Origin: Roseovarius sp. MMSF_3350
Lineage (GTDB): Bacteria; Pseudomonadota; Alphaproteobacteria; Rhodobacterales; Rhodobacteraceae
Length of the DNA: 64,000 nt
Assembly: GCF_030733425.1 (NCBI RefSeq)
Contig: NZ_JASHIZ010000005.1
Span: 123,347 to 187,346 of the forward strand
Direction: 5' to 3'
This document shows positions 9,612 through 17,625 of this stretch, piece by piece. The notes beneath the pieces are model-generated. The model was given only the letters and a program-made list of their open reading frames with translations, made no database searches and was not told where the DNA came from. The translations under genes and the position numbers were made by a program. Numbering within the stretch: position 1 is the first letter of the stretch; the number at the start of each line of letters is the position of its first letter.

Positions 9612-10658
9612 ATGACAATCACCCCCGATATCGCGCAGGCCACCTTCGTGCCCGAGACCGTGCATAAGCGTGATATCTTCTCGGAAACCATCTCCGGCCA
9701 CCTCGGCGGCCACCCCGATTTTCCGGTCGTCCTGCGCAAGCTCGACACCGTGCCGCTCTACGCCCGTCCCCTCTCGCGCTGGCTGGCCGCCAAGGAAACC
9801 CGCGGCCTCCGCGCCGTACAGGGCATCGAAGGCTGCCCAACGCTGATCCGCGCCGATCGCGTCGGCCTTTTGCGCAGCTGGACCCAAGGTACGCCCCTCC
9901 AACTCGCCAAGCCCACCGACCCGGAATGGTACCGAGACGCCAAGCGCCTGCTTCGCCAGATGCGCCGCGCCGGGGTCGCGCATAACGACATCGCCAAACC
10001 CCAGAACTGGCTGATGACCCCCGACGGCCGCGCCGCCGTCATCGACTTCCAACTCGCCTCGGTCCACGCCCGCCGGGGCAAGCTCTTCCGCCTCCAGGCG
10101 CGCGAGGACCTGCGCCACCTGCTGAAACAGAAACGCGCCTACGCGCCGCATTTGCTGACGCCCTCCGAGCACCGCATGCTCGCGCAGAAATCCCTGCCCT
10201 CGCGCCTCTGGATGGCCACCGGCAAGCGGCTCTACAATTTCATCACAAGGCGGCTCATGAACTGGTCCGACGGCGAAGGCACCGAGGACCGGCTGGAGCG
10301 TGACGGCCCCGCCCTGCGCAAGGCCCTGCTCGACCACCCGCAGATCACCGACATCGCCCTTTGCACCTTCGCCCTGCCGGCCAAGGGCGTCGGCCTCTAC
10401 GCCTTCGTCGAAACCCCGCTTTCGGCTGCAGAGGTCACCAAACTGGCCCCCGCACCAAAGCCCGAGCACATCCAGACCGTCCCGGCCCTGCCCCGCCGCC
10501 CCGACGGCACCGCCCGCCTCGATGCACTCACGCTCATCGCCACCAACCGGCTCGACGAACTGGACCGGCTTCTAGCCGACGACCCCGATCTCGCAACCAC
10601 GCTGAAACCCATCGTCGCGCAGCGCCTCAACCTGACCGACCGCGTCCTGCGCGTCTGA
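9612..10658 (+). CDS. kinase-like (LPS-kinase/phosphotransferase type) protein with a degenerate acyl-CoA-ligase C-terminal subdomain
   Basis: 348 aa. Residues 20-165 look like a small protein-kinase-like fold: the catalytic loop GVAHNDIAKPQNW has Asp126 and Asn132, and VIDFQLA supplies the metal-binding Asp145 in place of DFG. This resembles the RIO/LPS-heptose-kinase group. Residues about 235-308 resemble the mobile C-terminal subdomain of acyl-CoA synthetases (LRKALLDHPQITDIAL, GLYAFVET, IQTVPALPRRPDGTARLDAL), but the catalytic Lys expected after the GT turn is absent. Such a fusion is unusual; the target may be a glycan or lipid. It follows the two glycosyltransferases by 54 nt. The kinase part is fairly sure, the tail assignment is my own comparison from memory. 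Confidence 0.65.
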   Translation: MTITPDIAQATFVPETVHKRDIFSETISGHLGGHPDFPVVLRKLDTVPLYARPLSRWLAAKETRGLRAVQGIEGCPTLIRADRVGLLRSWTQGTPLQLAKPTDPEWYRDAKRLLRQMRRAGVAHNDIAKPQNWLMTPDGRAAVIDFQLASVHARRGKLFRLQAREDLRHLLKQKRAYAPHLLTPSEHRMLAQKSLPSRLWMATGKRLYNFITRRLMNWSDGEGTEDRLERDGPALRKALLDHPQITDIALCTFALPAKGVGLYAFVETPLSAAEVTKLAPAPKPEHIQTVPALPRRPDGTARLDALTLIATNRLDELDRLLADDPDLATTLKPIVAQRLNLTDRVLRV

Positions 10659-10707
10659 GTTTCAGAACACTCGCAATCCGACCGCCCGGCCAGGCGAACG
10701 CCGCGCC

Positions 10708-11352
10708 TCAGAACGGCGCCTTCCGGCGAAAGACCATCCCCGCCCCGCCATCCGGGTGCCGCAGCCGCAACTCCTCCGAATGCAGCATCAGCCGCTCGTG
10801 CTCCAGCGCCGCGCCCTCGGCATAGAACGGATCGCCCAAAATCGGATGCCCAAGGGCCCGCATATGCACACGCAGCTGATGGCTCCGCCCGGTCTTCGGC
10901 ATCAGTCGCATCCGGGTCTCGCCCTGCCCGTATCGCTGCACCCGCCAGTCCGTCACCGCCGCCTTGCCGGTCTCATGGCATACTTTCTGCCGGGGCCGGT
11001 TCGGCCAGTCCACGATCAACGGCAGGTCGACCGTCCCGGTCCGCTCCTCCACCCGGCCCCAGACCCGCGCGGTGTAGATCTTCTTCACCTGACGTTTCTC
11101 GAATTGCAGCCCAAGATGCCGCTGCGCGTGGGGCGTCAGGGCAAACACGATCACACCCGACGTGTCCCGGTCCAGCCGGTGCACCAGCAAAGCCATGGGA
11201 AACGCCTCCTGCACACGCGAAAGCAGGCAATCGGCCAGGTGCGGCCCCTTGCCCGGCACGCTCAACAGGCCGGACGGCTTGGCCACCACCAGGACCTCGT
11301 GATCCTCGTGCAGCACCTCCAGCGGCGTCGTCGGCGGGTCATACTCGGACAT
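10708..11352 (-). CDS. rluA: RluA-family pseudouridine synthase
   Basis: 214 aa, the short form without an S4 domain, which matches RluA (23S rRNA U746 and tRNA U32) better than RluC or RluD. The catalytic motif is VHRLDRDTSG with Asp61, followed by KIYTARVWG and the KTGRSHQLRVHMRALGHPI block. I choose ATG 11352; the 36 codons upstream fall in a repeat and look non-coding. It converges with the kinase-like gene, which ends 49 nt away. Confidence 0.86.
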   Translation of the reverse strand: MSEYDPPTTPLEVLHEDHEVLVVAKPSGLLSVPGKGPHLADCLLSRVQEAFPMALLVHRLDRDTSGVIVFALTPHAQRHLGLQFEKRQVKKIYTARVWGRVEERTGTVDLPLIVDWPNRPRQKVCHETGKAAVTDWRVQRYGQGETRMRLMPKTGRSHQLRVHMRALGHPILGDPFYAEGAALEHERLMLHSEELRLRHPDGGAGMVFRRKAPF

Positions 11353-11420
11353 GGCCGCCGCATACACCAGCCCCGCCAGCCGCGCCAGCCCCGTCGCTGA
11401 CCCGGGGCCTCCTGGCCCTT

Positions 11421-11458
11421 TTCCTCTGGCAAAAAATATCCCCGCCGGAGGCTCCGAC
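11421..11458. repeat. GGGGATATTT-type dispersed repeat
   Basis: TTCCTCTGGCAAAAAATATC followed by CCCGCCGGAGGCTCCGAC. It is nearly the reverse complement of the element at 47571-47612, and shares its core with 5541-5570. This intergenic repeat type is common in Rhodobacteraceae. No function can be read from it; it sits just upstream of rluA on the minus strand. Confidence 0.6.
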
Positions 11459-11561
11459 ACCTCCCATCTTCACCCCGGGCGAAATATTCCGCGTCACCAC
11501 CTTCACCCTTCCGCGCCCCGGCGCTAGGTTGCCCCCATCTGATACGACGAAAGCACCCACC

Positions 11562-12212
11562 TTGGCGGAACTCATCCTGGTCCGGCACGGGCAGGCCAAC
11601 AGCCATGCCACGGACGAAGACAGCTACGACCGGCTCTCCCCTCTGGGCACCGACCAGGCCCGCTGGCTGGGCGAGCATATCGCCGCCACCAATCCCCATT
11701 TCGACCGCGTCCTTACCGGTACGCTGCAGCGCCAGGTCGACACCGCCCGCCACATGGGCGTCACCGTCACCACGCGGGACCCGCGCCTCAATGAGCTCAG
11801 CTATTTCGCCCTCGCGCAGGCCGCCTTCGACGCCCACGCCATCCCGGTGCCCACCGACCCCTCGGAATTCGCCCACCACCTGCCGCGGGTCATCACCCTC
11901 TGGACCCAAGGCCACCTGCCCGGCGTCCCGGAAAGCTTCGATGATTTCGCCGCCCGCATCACCGATGTACTGACCGAGCAATGCGCCGACGCGGGCCGCA
12001 CCCTGCTGGTCACCTCGGGCGGCGTCATCGGCATGGCCATGCGCCACGTGCTCGACCTCGACAACACCGCCATGGCCCGGGTCATGCTGCAGATCAACAA
12101 TTCCTCGATGCACCGTCTCAGCTACGTGCACGACACGCTGATGGTCGCGGGCTTCAACGGCATCCCGCATCTCGACCGCCCCGACCGGGCCCATGCCCGC
12201 ACCTATGTCTGA
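11562..12212 (+). CDS. histidine phosphatase family protein
   Basis: About 216 aa. The phosphoacceptor motif LVRHGQAN opens the protein, the middle has TLQRQVDTAR (second Arg) and RLNELSYF (proton donor Glu), and VTSGGVIGMA carries a Ser/Gly variation of the final phosphate-pocket motif (usually SHGG). It belongs with phosphoglycerate-mutase-like phosphatases; substrate unknown. No ATG is available: TTG 11562 (chosen) or TTG 11529 are the possible starts. It leads a run with GST and two saccharopine dehydrogenases. Confidence 0.82.
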   Translation: MAELILVRHGQANSHATDEDSYDRLSPLGTDQARWLGEHIAATNPHFDRVLTGTLQRQVDTARHMGVTVTTRDPRLNELSYFALAQAAFDAHAIPVPTDPSEFAHHLPRVITLWTQGHLPGVPESFDDFAARITDVLTEQCADAGRTLLVTSGGVIGMAMRHVLDLDNTAMARVMLQINNSSMHRLSYVHDTLMVAGFNGIPHLDRPDRAHARTYV

Positions 12213-12224
12213 AGGACCCCGCGC

Positions 12225-12854
12225 ATGAAATTCTACTACGCCCCCGGCACCATTTCCGTTGCCACCGGCCTGCTTCTGCAAGAGGCGGGCGTGGACCACA
12301 CGCCCGTCGCGCTCAGCTTCGCCGATGGCGACCAGACCAAGCCCGACTACCTCGCGCTCAACCCCAAGGGCCGCGTGCCGGCACTGGTGACCGATCAGGG
12401 CATCCTCACCGAGACCGGCGCCATCGCCGAATATATCGCCACCCTCGCCCCGGACAAAAACCTCGTGCCCGCCGACCCGTGGCAGGCCGCGCAGATGCGC
12501 AGCATCTGCTATTACCTCGCCGCCACCATGCATGTGAACCACGCCCACGGCCCCCGCGGCATCCGCTGGGCCGACAGCGACGCGGCGCTGGCCGACATGA
12601 AGGCCAAGATGCCGCAAACCATGACCGACAGTTGCACGTTCATCGAAGATACCTGCGCCTTCGCCCCCTTCGTGATGGGCGAGACCATGACCATCGCCGA
12701 CCCCTGGCTGTTCGCCATCTGCTGCTGGCTCGAGACCGACAATGTCGACGTGGACCGCTTCCCCAGGATCAAGGCCCACCGCGCCATGATGGCCGCCCGC
12801 CCCTCGGCGGCCGCCATCCGCGACTATGGCCTGCTGACGAAGGACTTCGCATGA
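12225..12854 (+). CDS. glutathione S-transferase family protein
   Basis: 209 aa with the classical two-domain GST layout. The thioredoxin-like N-terminal domain begins MKFYYAPGTIS, with LNPKGRVPAL (cis-Pro) and a Glu-Thr-Gly-Ala glutathione-binding turn (LTETGAIAEYI). The helical C-terminal domain follows from about residue 85 and includes TIADPWLF, the conserved N-capping Asp motif. It conjugates or reduces with glutathione in the cytoplasm. It overlaps the next gene by 4 nt (ATGA), so a role in the same amino-acid pathway or in detoxifying its aldehyde intermediate is possible, though only inferred from position. Confidence 0.88.
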   Translation: MKFYYAPGTISVATGLLLQEAGVDHTPVALSFADGDQTKPDYLALNPKGRVPALVTDQGILTETGAIAEYIATLAPDKNLVPADPWQAAQMRSICYYLAATMHVNHAHGPRGIRWADSDAALADMKAKMPQTMTDSCTFIEDTCAFAPFVMGETMTIADPWLFAICCWLETDNVDVDRFPRIKAHRAMMAARPSAAAIRDYGLLTKDFA

Positions 12855-13897
12855 CCCATCTCTGGCTCCGCGCCGAACAGCGCGACAACGAAGACCGCAC
12901 CGGCCTCACCCCCGACGGCGCCGCTGCCCTCATCGCGCAGGGCATGAAAATCAGCGTCGAGGACAGCCCCGACCGCATCATCCCCACCGACCGCTATGCC
13001 GACGCGGGCGCCACCATCGTGCCGCAGAACTCGTGGCCCGACGCCCCGCGCGACGCCATCATCTTCGGGCTCAAGGAACTGCCCGACGACGGCACGCCCC
13101 TGCTGCACCGCCACATCATGTTCGGCCACGCCTTCAAGGGTCAGCATTCCGGCCGCCGCCTGCTGGACCGCTTCAAGGCAGGCGGCGGCACGCTCTACGA
13201 TCTTGAATACCTGGTGGATGAGCAGGGCCGCCGCGTCGCCGCCTTCGGCTACTGGGCGGGCTATGCCGGCGCCGCCGTCAGCCTCTTCGCCTGGGCCGCG
13301 CAGCAACAGGGCCAGACCTGCGGGCCCGTGTCCGCCTATCCCGACAAGAACGCGCTTCTGGCCGATCTGGCCCAAACGCTCGACGCCACGAACCACGAAC
13401 GCCCTTCCGCCATCGTCATCGGCGCGCTTGGCCGCGTCGGCACCGGCGCGGCCGACCTCTGCACCGCGATGGATGTCACCCCCACCAGATGGGACATGGA
13501 CGAGACCGCCCATGGCGGCCCCTTCCCGGAAATCCTGGATCACGACCTTTTCCTCAACTGCATCTTGGCCCGCCCCGGCACGCCGGTCTTTGTTTCGAAA
13601 AACGCCCTGAAAGCGCCCCGCCGCCTGACCGTCATCGGCGACGTCGCCTGCGACCCCGACAGCGATTACAACCCCGTGCCGGTCTATTGCCAGGCCACCA
13701 CCTGGGACGCGCCCGTGACCCGCGTGCACGACGCGCCCCCGCTTGACGTCATGGCCATCGACAACCTGCCCTCGCTCCTGCCGCTGGAATCCTCGCAGGA
13801 CTATGCCAGCCAACTCTTGCCATCACTGAAAACACTGGACAAACTGGACGCCGGAGTATGGGCGCGCGCGGAACAGACGTTCCGCGCCCACGTTTGA
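12851..13897 (+). CDS. saccharopine dehydrogenase, lysine-forming type (LYS1-like)
   Basis: 348 aa, related to alanine dehydrogenase/PNT folds. Recognisable are LRAEQRDNEDRTGLTP at the start (Arg and Glu of the substrate site as in LYS1), GHAFKGQHSG around residue 95, and a dinucleotide fold at VIGALGRVGTGA. The family interconverts saccharopine with lysine plus 2-oxoglutarate using NAD(P). Followed 13 nt later by a second saccharopine dehydrogenase, which together would make a two-step lysine to aminoadipate semialdehyde route. The start ATG 12851 overlaps the GST stop. Confidence 0.82.
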   Translation: MTHLWLRAEQRDNEDRTGLTPDGAAALIAQGMKISVEDSPDRIIPTDRYADAGATIVPQNSWPDAPRDAIIFGLKELPDDGTPLLHRHIMFGHAFKGQHSGRRLLDRFKAGGGTLYDLEYLVDEQGRRVAAFGYWAGYAGAAVSLFAWAAQQQGQTCGPVSAYPDKNALLADLAQTLDATNHERPSAIVIGALGRVGTGAADLCTAMDVTPTRWDMDETAHGGPFPEILDHDLFLNCILARPGTPVFVSKNALKAPRRLTVIGDVACDPDSDYNPVPVYCQATTWDAPVTRVHDAPPLDVMAIDNLPSLLPLESSQDYASQLLPSLKTLDKLDAGVWARAEQTFRAHV

Positions 13898-13910
13898 AGG
13901 GGGCACACAC

Positions 13911-15053
13911 ATGACAATCCACTGGTGCGGCACCGGCCTTTCGGCGGTGCCCGGCCTGCGCAGGCTGATCGAGGCGGGCCACGAGGTCACCGTCTGGAAC
14001 CGCTCCCTGGACAAGGCCGAAGCGGCGGTCGGAGACCTGACGAACCGCATCCGCGCCTTCGATTTCGACATGTTGTCGGCCGAGGTGCAGGAGGGCGACA
14101 TCACCGTCTCCATGTTGCCCGGCGACTGGCATGTGCCGATCGCCGAGATGTGCATCAACAAGGGCGCACACTTCGTCTCAAGCTCCTACATCGCGCCCGA
14201 AATGCGCGCGCTCCACGCCAAGGCGCTCCTGCGCGGCGTTTCGGTGGTCAACGAAATCGGCCTCGATCCCGGCATCGACCACCTGATGGCCCATCACCTG
14301 ATGGCCGACTACCGCGCCTCGCACGCGTTCAACCCGGAAAACGACCTCTCCTTCCTCAGCTATTGCGGCGGCATCCCGAAAAACCCCAACCCGTTCCGCT
14401 ATAAATTCAGCTGGTCCCCCCTGGGCGTGCTCAAGGCCCTGCGCTCGCCCTCCCGCTCTATCCGCAACTTCTCGGAACTCAACGTTCAACGCCCGTGGGA
14501 TGCGCTCGGCACCTACACCGCCCCCCTGCCCACGCCCGAGACGTTCGAGGTCTACCCCAACCGCGACAGCCTGCCCTTCCTCGACGATTACGGCTTCGAA
14601 CCAGCCTGGCGGGTCAAGGAGTTCGTCCGCGGCACGCTGCGCCTCGACGGCTGGTCCGACGCCTGGTCGGATGTCTTCGCCGAGATTGAAACGCTCGAAG
14701 GCCCCGAAGGCGAGGCAAGGCTCAAGGAAATGTCAGGCCAGTTCTGGCGCGACAACGCCTATGGCGAGGACGACCCCGACCGCGTCGTGCTCTGCGTCGA
14801 CCTCAAGGCCGAGCGCGGCGGCGAAGCGGTCTGGCACAAGACCTATGTGATGGATGCCTGGGGCGACGCCCGCGGCACCGCCATGTCGCGCCTGGTTTCG
14901 ATCCCCGTGTCCCTCGCAATCGAGGCCGTGGCCAACCGCGAAATCCCCGCCGGCGTCAGTCCGGCCCCCAGCGACCCGAGACTCGTGGAACGCTTGCTGC
15001 AAGAGGTCGACCGCCTCGCCCAGCATCTTCAGGTGGTCGACCACCTCGCCTGA
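13911..15053 (+). CDS. saccharopine dehydrogenase, glutamate-forming type (LYS9-like)
   Basis: 380 aa. The N-terminus is a degenerate Rossmann start (IHWCGTGLSAVPGLRRL), followed by VTVWNRSLDKAE and SMLPGDWHVPIAEMCI. The FVSSSYIAPEMRAL segment and VVNEIGLDPGIDHLMA block are characteristic of saccharopine reductase/dehydrogenase C-terminal-domain proteins; the latter holds the conserved GLDPGIDH signature. With the preceding gene it would complete lysine breakdown to glutamate and aminoadipate semialdehyde. Such paired genes are known from marine roseobacters; direction (catabolic) is inferred because this group makes lysine through diaminopimelate. Confidence 0.84.
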   Translation: MTIHWCGTGLSAVPGLRRLIEAGHEVTVWNRSLDKAEAAVGDLTNRIRAFDFDMLSAEVQEGDITVSMLPGDWHVPIAEMCINKGAHFVSSSYIAPEMRALHAKALLRGVSVVNEIGLDPGIDHLMAHHLMADYRASHAFNPENDLSFLSYCGGIPKNPNPFRYKFSWSPLGVLKALRSPSRSIRNFSELNVQRPWDALGTYTAPLPTPETFEVYPNRDSLPFLDDYGFEPAWRVKEFVRGTLRLDGWSDAWSDVFAEIETLEGPEGEARLKEMSGQFWRDNAYGEDDPDRVVLCVDLKAERGGEAVWHKTYVMDAWGDARGTAMSRLVSIPVSLAIEAVANREIPAGVSPAPSDPRLVERLLQEVDRLAQHLQVVDHLA

Positions 15054-15070
15054 GGCGCCCGCGACACGCG

Positions 15071-15090
15071 TAGGGTGGGCGAAAGCCCAC
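15071..15090. repeat. GTAGGGTGGG-type hairpin repeat
   Basis: TAGGGTGGGCGAAAGCCCAC; GTGGGC (15075-15080) and GCCCAC (15085-15090) form a 6-bp stem capped by a GAAA tetraloop. Located between the LYS9-like gene and the convergent outer-membrane protein gene, where it might end transcription from either side. Confidence 0.65.
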
Positions 15091-15119
15091 GCGTCCTCCG
15101 CCGTCCCGAAACCCGCGCG

Positions 15120-15719
15120 TCAGAACTGGTAAGATACCCGCAGCCGGTAGGTCATGCCGTCGACGCTGCCGGAAGGCGATACGTCGTCGAACTCGTGGTA
15201 CAGCGCGTCCGCGCCCGCGACCCACGTTTCGCTCAGCTTGAAATCGACCCCGGCACCGGCCACCCAGCCCCAGCCGTCCAGGCTGACGCCGCCGCCGCCA
15301 CCGGTCATGTGCGCGGCACCCGCCGTGCCATAGACAAAGGCGCTGCCGGTATCCACACCCGCCCGCAGCCGCAGACGCGCGATCGTGTCGACATCGGTCG
15401 TGTTGAAGGAAATGTCGGTAAAGTCGATATCCCCCTCGACGCCGTAAACCAGCGTGCCGCGATCCCAGTTGTAGCCAACATGCAGACCACCCAGAAACCC
15501 GTCATCGCTCTGACTCGGCACGTTGGCCCCGGGCACAGCGATGCCGCTCAGATCAAGATCGCCGAAACCCAGCTGCACACCGGCATAGGGTCCGGCCCAG
15601 TCCGACACCGGCACGGGCGGCGGCGGCACGTAGGGATCCGCCGGCGGCGTAAGGTTGCCCGCCAGTGCGGGGGCGGCCGTGATTGAAACGATGGCTGCGA
15701 CGACGACAGATGCTTTCAT
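15120..15719 (-). CDS. outer membrane beta-barrel protein (Omp25/OmpA-like barrel)
   Basis: 199 aa with a clear signal peptide (MKASVVVAAIVSITAAPALAG, cleaved after ALA). A Pro-rich spacer (PPADPYVPPPPVPV) precedes WAGPYAGVQLGFG, the usual first strand of the small eight-stranded porin-like family in alphaproteobacteria. Alternating hydrophobic strands continue to the C-terminal Phe (YRLRVSYQF), which is the outer-membrane insertion signal. Function is probably structural. It is monocistronic and flanked by hairpin repeats on both sides. Confidence 0.87.
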   Translation of the reverse strand: MKASVVVAAIVSITAAPALAGNLTPPADPYVPPPPVPVSDWAGPYAGVQLGFGDLDLSGIAVPGANVPSQSDDGFLGGLHVGYNWDRGTLVYGVEGDIDFTDISFNTTDVDTIARLRLRAGVDTGSAFVYGTAGAAHMTGGGGGVSLDGWGWVAGAGVDFKLSETWVAGADALYHEFDDVSPSGSVDGMTYRLRVSYQF

Positions 15720-15837
15720 TTCATCCTCCTGAAAACGCCTTTGCCCCGGACCATATCACATTCCGCGCCGTTTCGGGCGCTCTCCGGGCTGCCGGCTGCA
15801 ATTTCCCGGCCCCGCGGGCAAAGGCGCAACACCGCGT

Positions 15838-15900
15838 AGGGTGGGTGAGAACCCACCTCTGGTGGGTGAAAACCCACCTCTGGTGGATGCAAACCCCACC
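15838..15900. repeat. three tandem GTAGGGTGGG-type hairpins
   Basis: After TAGG come GTGGGT-GAGA-ACCCAC (15841-15856), GGTGGGT-GAAA-ACCCACC (15861-15878) and a worn third unit GGTGGATGCAAACCCCACC (15881-15900), separated by TCT/CTCT. Each of the first two is a perfect stem with a GNRA-type loop. The array sits between the outer-membrane protein gene and the DUF3775 gene. Confidence 0.75.
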
Positions 15901-15912
15901 ACGCCGCGAAAA

Positions 15913-16239
15913 TCACCCGCCGCGCACCAGGTCGTCCTCGTCGTCCTGCGCCGACAGGCCCAACTCGTCCAGCCCGTTTTCTAGATGATCCGACACATGC
16001 GGCGTACCCAGCAGGTAATCCGCCGTCGGCGTCGTCGCCTCGTCCCGCGCGGTCGCCTTGGCCTCTTCCAACTCGTCGGCCCCGAAACTGCCGCGCCCAA
16101 TCCACATCAGCGCCACCAGGCTCGCCTGCTCCTCCTCGGCCAGCCGCTCGATGAAGGCCCGCAATTCTCCCTCCGCGCGGTCCAGTTCGCGCGACATAAG
16201 GATCACCTGGGCCACCTTGTAAGTGCTGATATCCAGCAT
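15913..16239 (-). CDS. DUF3775 family protein
   Basis: 108 aa, acidic and soluble. It opens MLDISTYKVAQVILMSRELD and has EEEQASLVALMWIGRGSF followed by TADYLLGTPHVSDHLENGL, the pattern I associate with DUF3775 in alphaproteobacteria. The usual family member has a longer acidic insert after the first helix; here it is short. Function is unknown. It is transcribed toward the tandem hairpins and 70 nt upstream ends the singlet-oxygen operon, so it could be a downstream member of that operon. Confidence 0.8.
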   Translation of the reverse strand: MLDISTYKVAQVILMSRELDRAEGELRAFIERLAEEEQASLVALMWIGRGSFGADELEEAKATARDEATTPTADYLLGTPHVSDHLENGLDELGLSAQDDEDDLVRGG

Positions 16240-16309
16240 GTCCCGACCTCCTTTTCCGGCTATCAGTCTACCGGAAACATGGTCTCATAGACAGGCCGCG
16301 ACCTTGATC

Positions 16310-17041
16310 TCACGCAAACAGGCGGAAATACAGCCAGTTGGGCAGGAACCGCGCACCGCGGAAGACCAGGCTGAACCAGCTGGGGAAATTCCGGTCGAAC
16401 GCGTTCTCGTCGTTCATCAGTTCGAACATCACCTGCGCCGCGCCCTCGGGCTCCATCAGCCCCGGCATCCTGAAATCGTTCTTGTCGGTCAGCCGCGTGC
16501 GGATGAACCCGGGATTGGCGCATTGCACCACCACGCCCGTCCGCCACAGGTCCGCGCGCATGCTCTGGGCCAAGGACATGATCCCGGCCTTGCTCGCGCC
16601 ATACCCGATCGCCCTCGGCAACCCGCGAAACCCCACCAGCGAACCGGTCATCACGATATGCCCGTGATCGCGCGCGACCATCTTGGGCACCACGTGGTTC
16701 AGCACGCGCACCGTGCCGGTGAAATTCACATCCGCCATGGCGGTAACCTGCTCGGGCTCCCACTCGGTCGCCTTCATCGGCCAATAGACCCCGGCCAGCG
16801 TCACAACCCCGTCGATCTCTCCCACCTCTTCCACGGCGGCCTTCACGCTGTCCTCGTCAGTGACATCCACGGTCACGCAACGCGCCCGTCCCGGCAGCAT
16901 CTCCGCCACCTCTTTCAGCCGGTCCTCGCTGCGCGCCGACAGGATCACTTCCGCCCCCACCGCGCTCAGTTTCCGTGCCAATGCCGCGCCCAGCCCTTCG
17001 CTGGCGCCCACCAGCCAATAGCGTTTTCCAGTCCAGTCCAT
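16310..17041 (-). CDS. short-chain dehydrogenase/reductase (last gene of RpoE-linked operon)
   Basis: 243 aa SDR. Cofactor motif WLVGASEGLGAAL (GxxxGxG), NAG-equivalent TLAGVYWP, catalytic Ser in VMTGSLVG and YGASKAG (Tyr-x-x-x-Lys). The arrangement fits NAD(P)-dependent oxidoreductases acting on alcohols or ketones; substrate unknown. It overlaps DUF3833 by one base (TAATG). The C-terminal tail SLVFRGARFLPNWLYFRLF is hydrophobic and may bring the enzyme to the membrane, in keeping with a lipid substrate in this operon. Confidence 0.86.
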   Translation of the reverse strand: MDWTGKRYWLVGASEGLGAALARKLSAVGAEVILSARSEDRLKEVAEMLPGRARCVTVDVTDEDSVKAAVEEVGEIDGVVTLAGVYWPMKATEWEPEQVTAMADVNFTGTVRVLNHVVPKMVARDHGHIVMTGSLVGFRGLPRAIGYGASKAGIMSLAQSMRADLWRTGVVVQCANPGFIRTRLTDKNDFRMPGLMEPEGAAQVMFELMNDENAFDRNFPSWFSLVFRGARFLPNWLYFRLFA

Positions 17042-17625
17042 TATGCCGCTTTCCGAATGTCCGTGTCGTCCAACTTTTGCAAGGTTGCCACAAGCTCGGC
17101 GACCTTGATCCCATACTTGCGAAACTGACTGCGGTTCACAATGGTTCCTCCCGGCGTCAGGTACATCCAGTCCTCGACGCTCAGAACATGACCACCCGCC
17201 GCGTCCGGCAGACGAATATCATAGCACAGCTGCACCGCCGCCCCCGCGTGCCGGCCCTGCCCGGTGCCGATCACGTCGTCGGCCTCGGCCCGGATGCGCC
17301 CGTCATTGCCCAGCTCCAGCCGCCACTCACGCTCCTGCACCGTGCCGCTGTCATAGGTGAACCGCTCGGCCATCACGCCCCTGTTGCCCTCCCAGCGCGC
17401 ATCGAACCGGGCGGAGAACCGCGACGCCACGCGCCCTAGCGGCCCATAGATCACGCCTTCACAGCGCATCGCCCCGTTCAGATGCTGGCGCAGGTCGAAC
17501 CGCGGCAGCGTCTCGGCGTAATCCTCGACGCTCTGCGCCCGGAACCCGGCGAAACGGTTACGCAGCACACCGATCCCGGTCGCCAACGCCGCGCCGCACA
17601 TGATCAGAAATCCTTCGAACATCAT
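17041..17625 (-). CDS. DUF3833 family protein
   Basis: 194 aa. A hydrophobic N-terminus (FLIMCGAALATGIGVL) suggests a membrane anchor or signal. The body has LPRFDLRQHLNGAMRCEGVIYGPLGRVASRF, given here by its key residues, and FTYDSGTVQEREWRL, the features I recognise as DUF3833. Some members are lipoproteins; no lipobox Cys in a convincing position is seen here. Function unknown. It sits between the MFS transporter (4-nt overlap) and the SDR, in the same order as the RpoE-dependent operon of Rhodobacter sphaeroides. Confidence 0.78.
   Translation of the reverse strand: MMFEGFLIMCGAALATGIGVLRNRFAGFRAQSVEDYAETLPRFDLRQHLNGAMRCEGVIYGPLGRVASRFSARFDARWEGNRGVMAERFTYDSGTVQEREWRLELGNDGRIRAEADDVIGTGQGRHAGAAVQLCYDIRLPDAAGGHVLSVEDWMYLTPGGTIVNRSQFRKYGIKVAELVATLQKLDDTDIRKAA

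Noticed and set aside
15838..15900. CRISPR array (tandem short repeats)
   Set aside because: Units are about 20 nt hairpins with 3-4 nt between them, no spacers, and no cas genes nearby.
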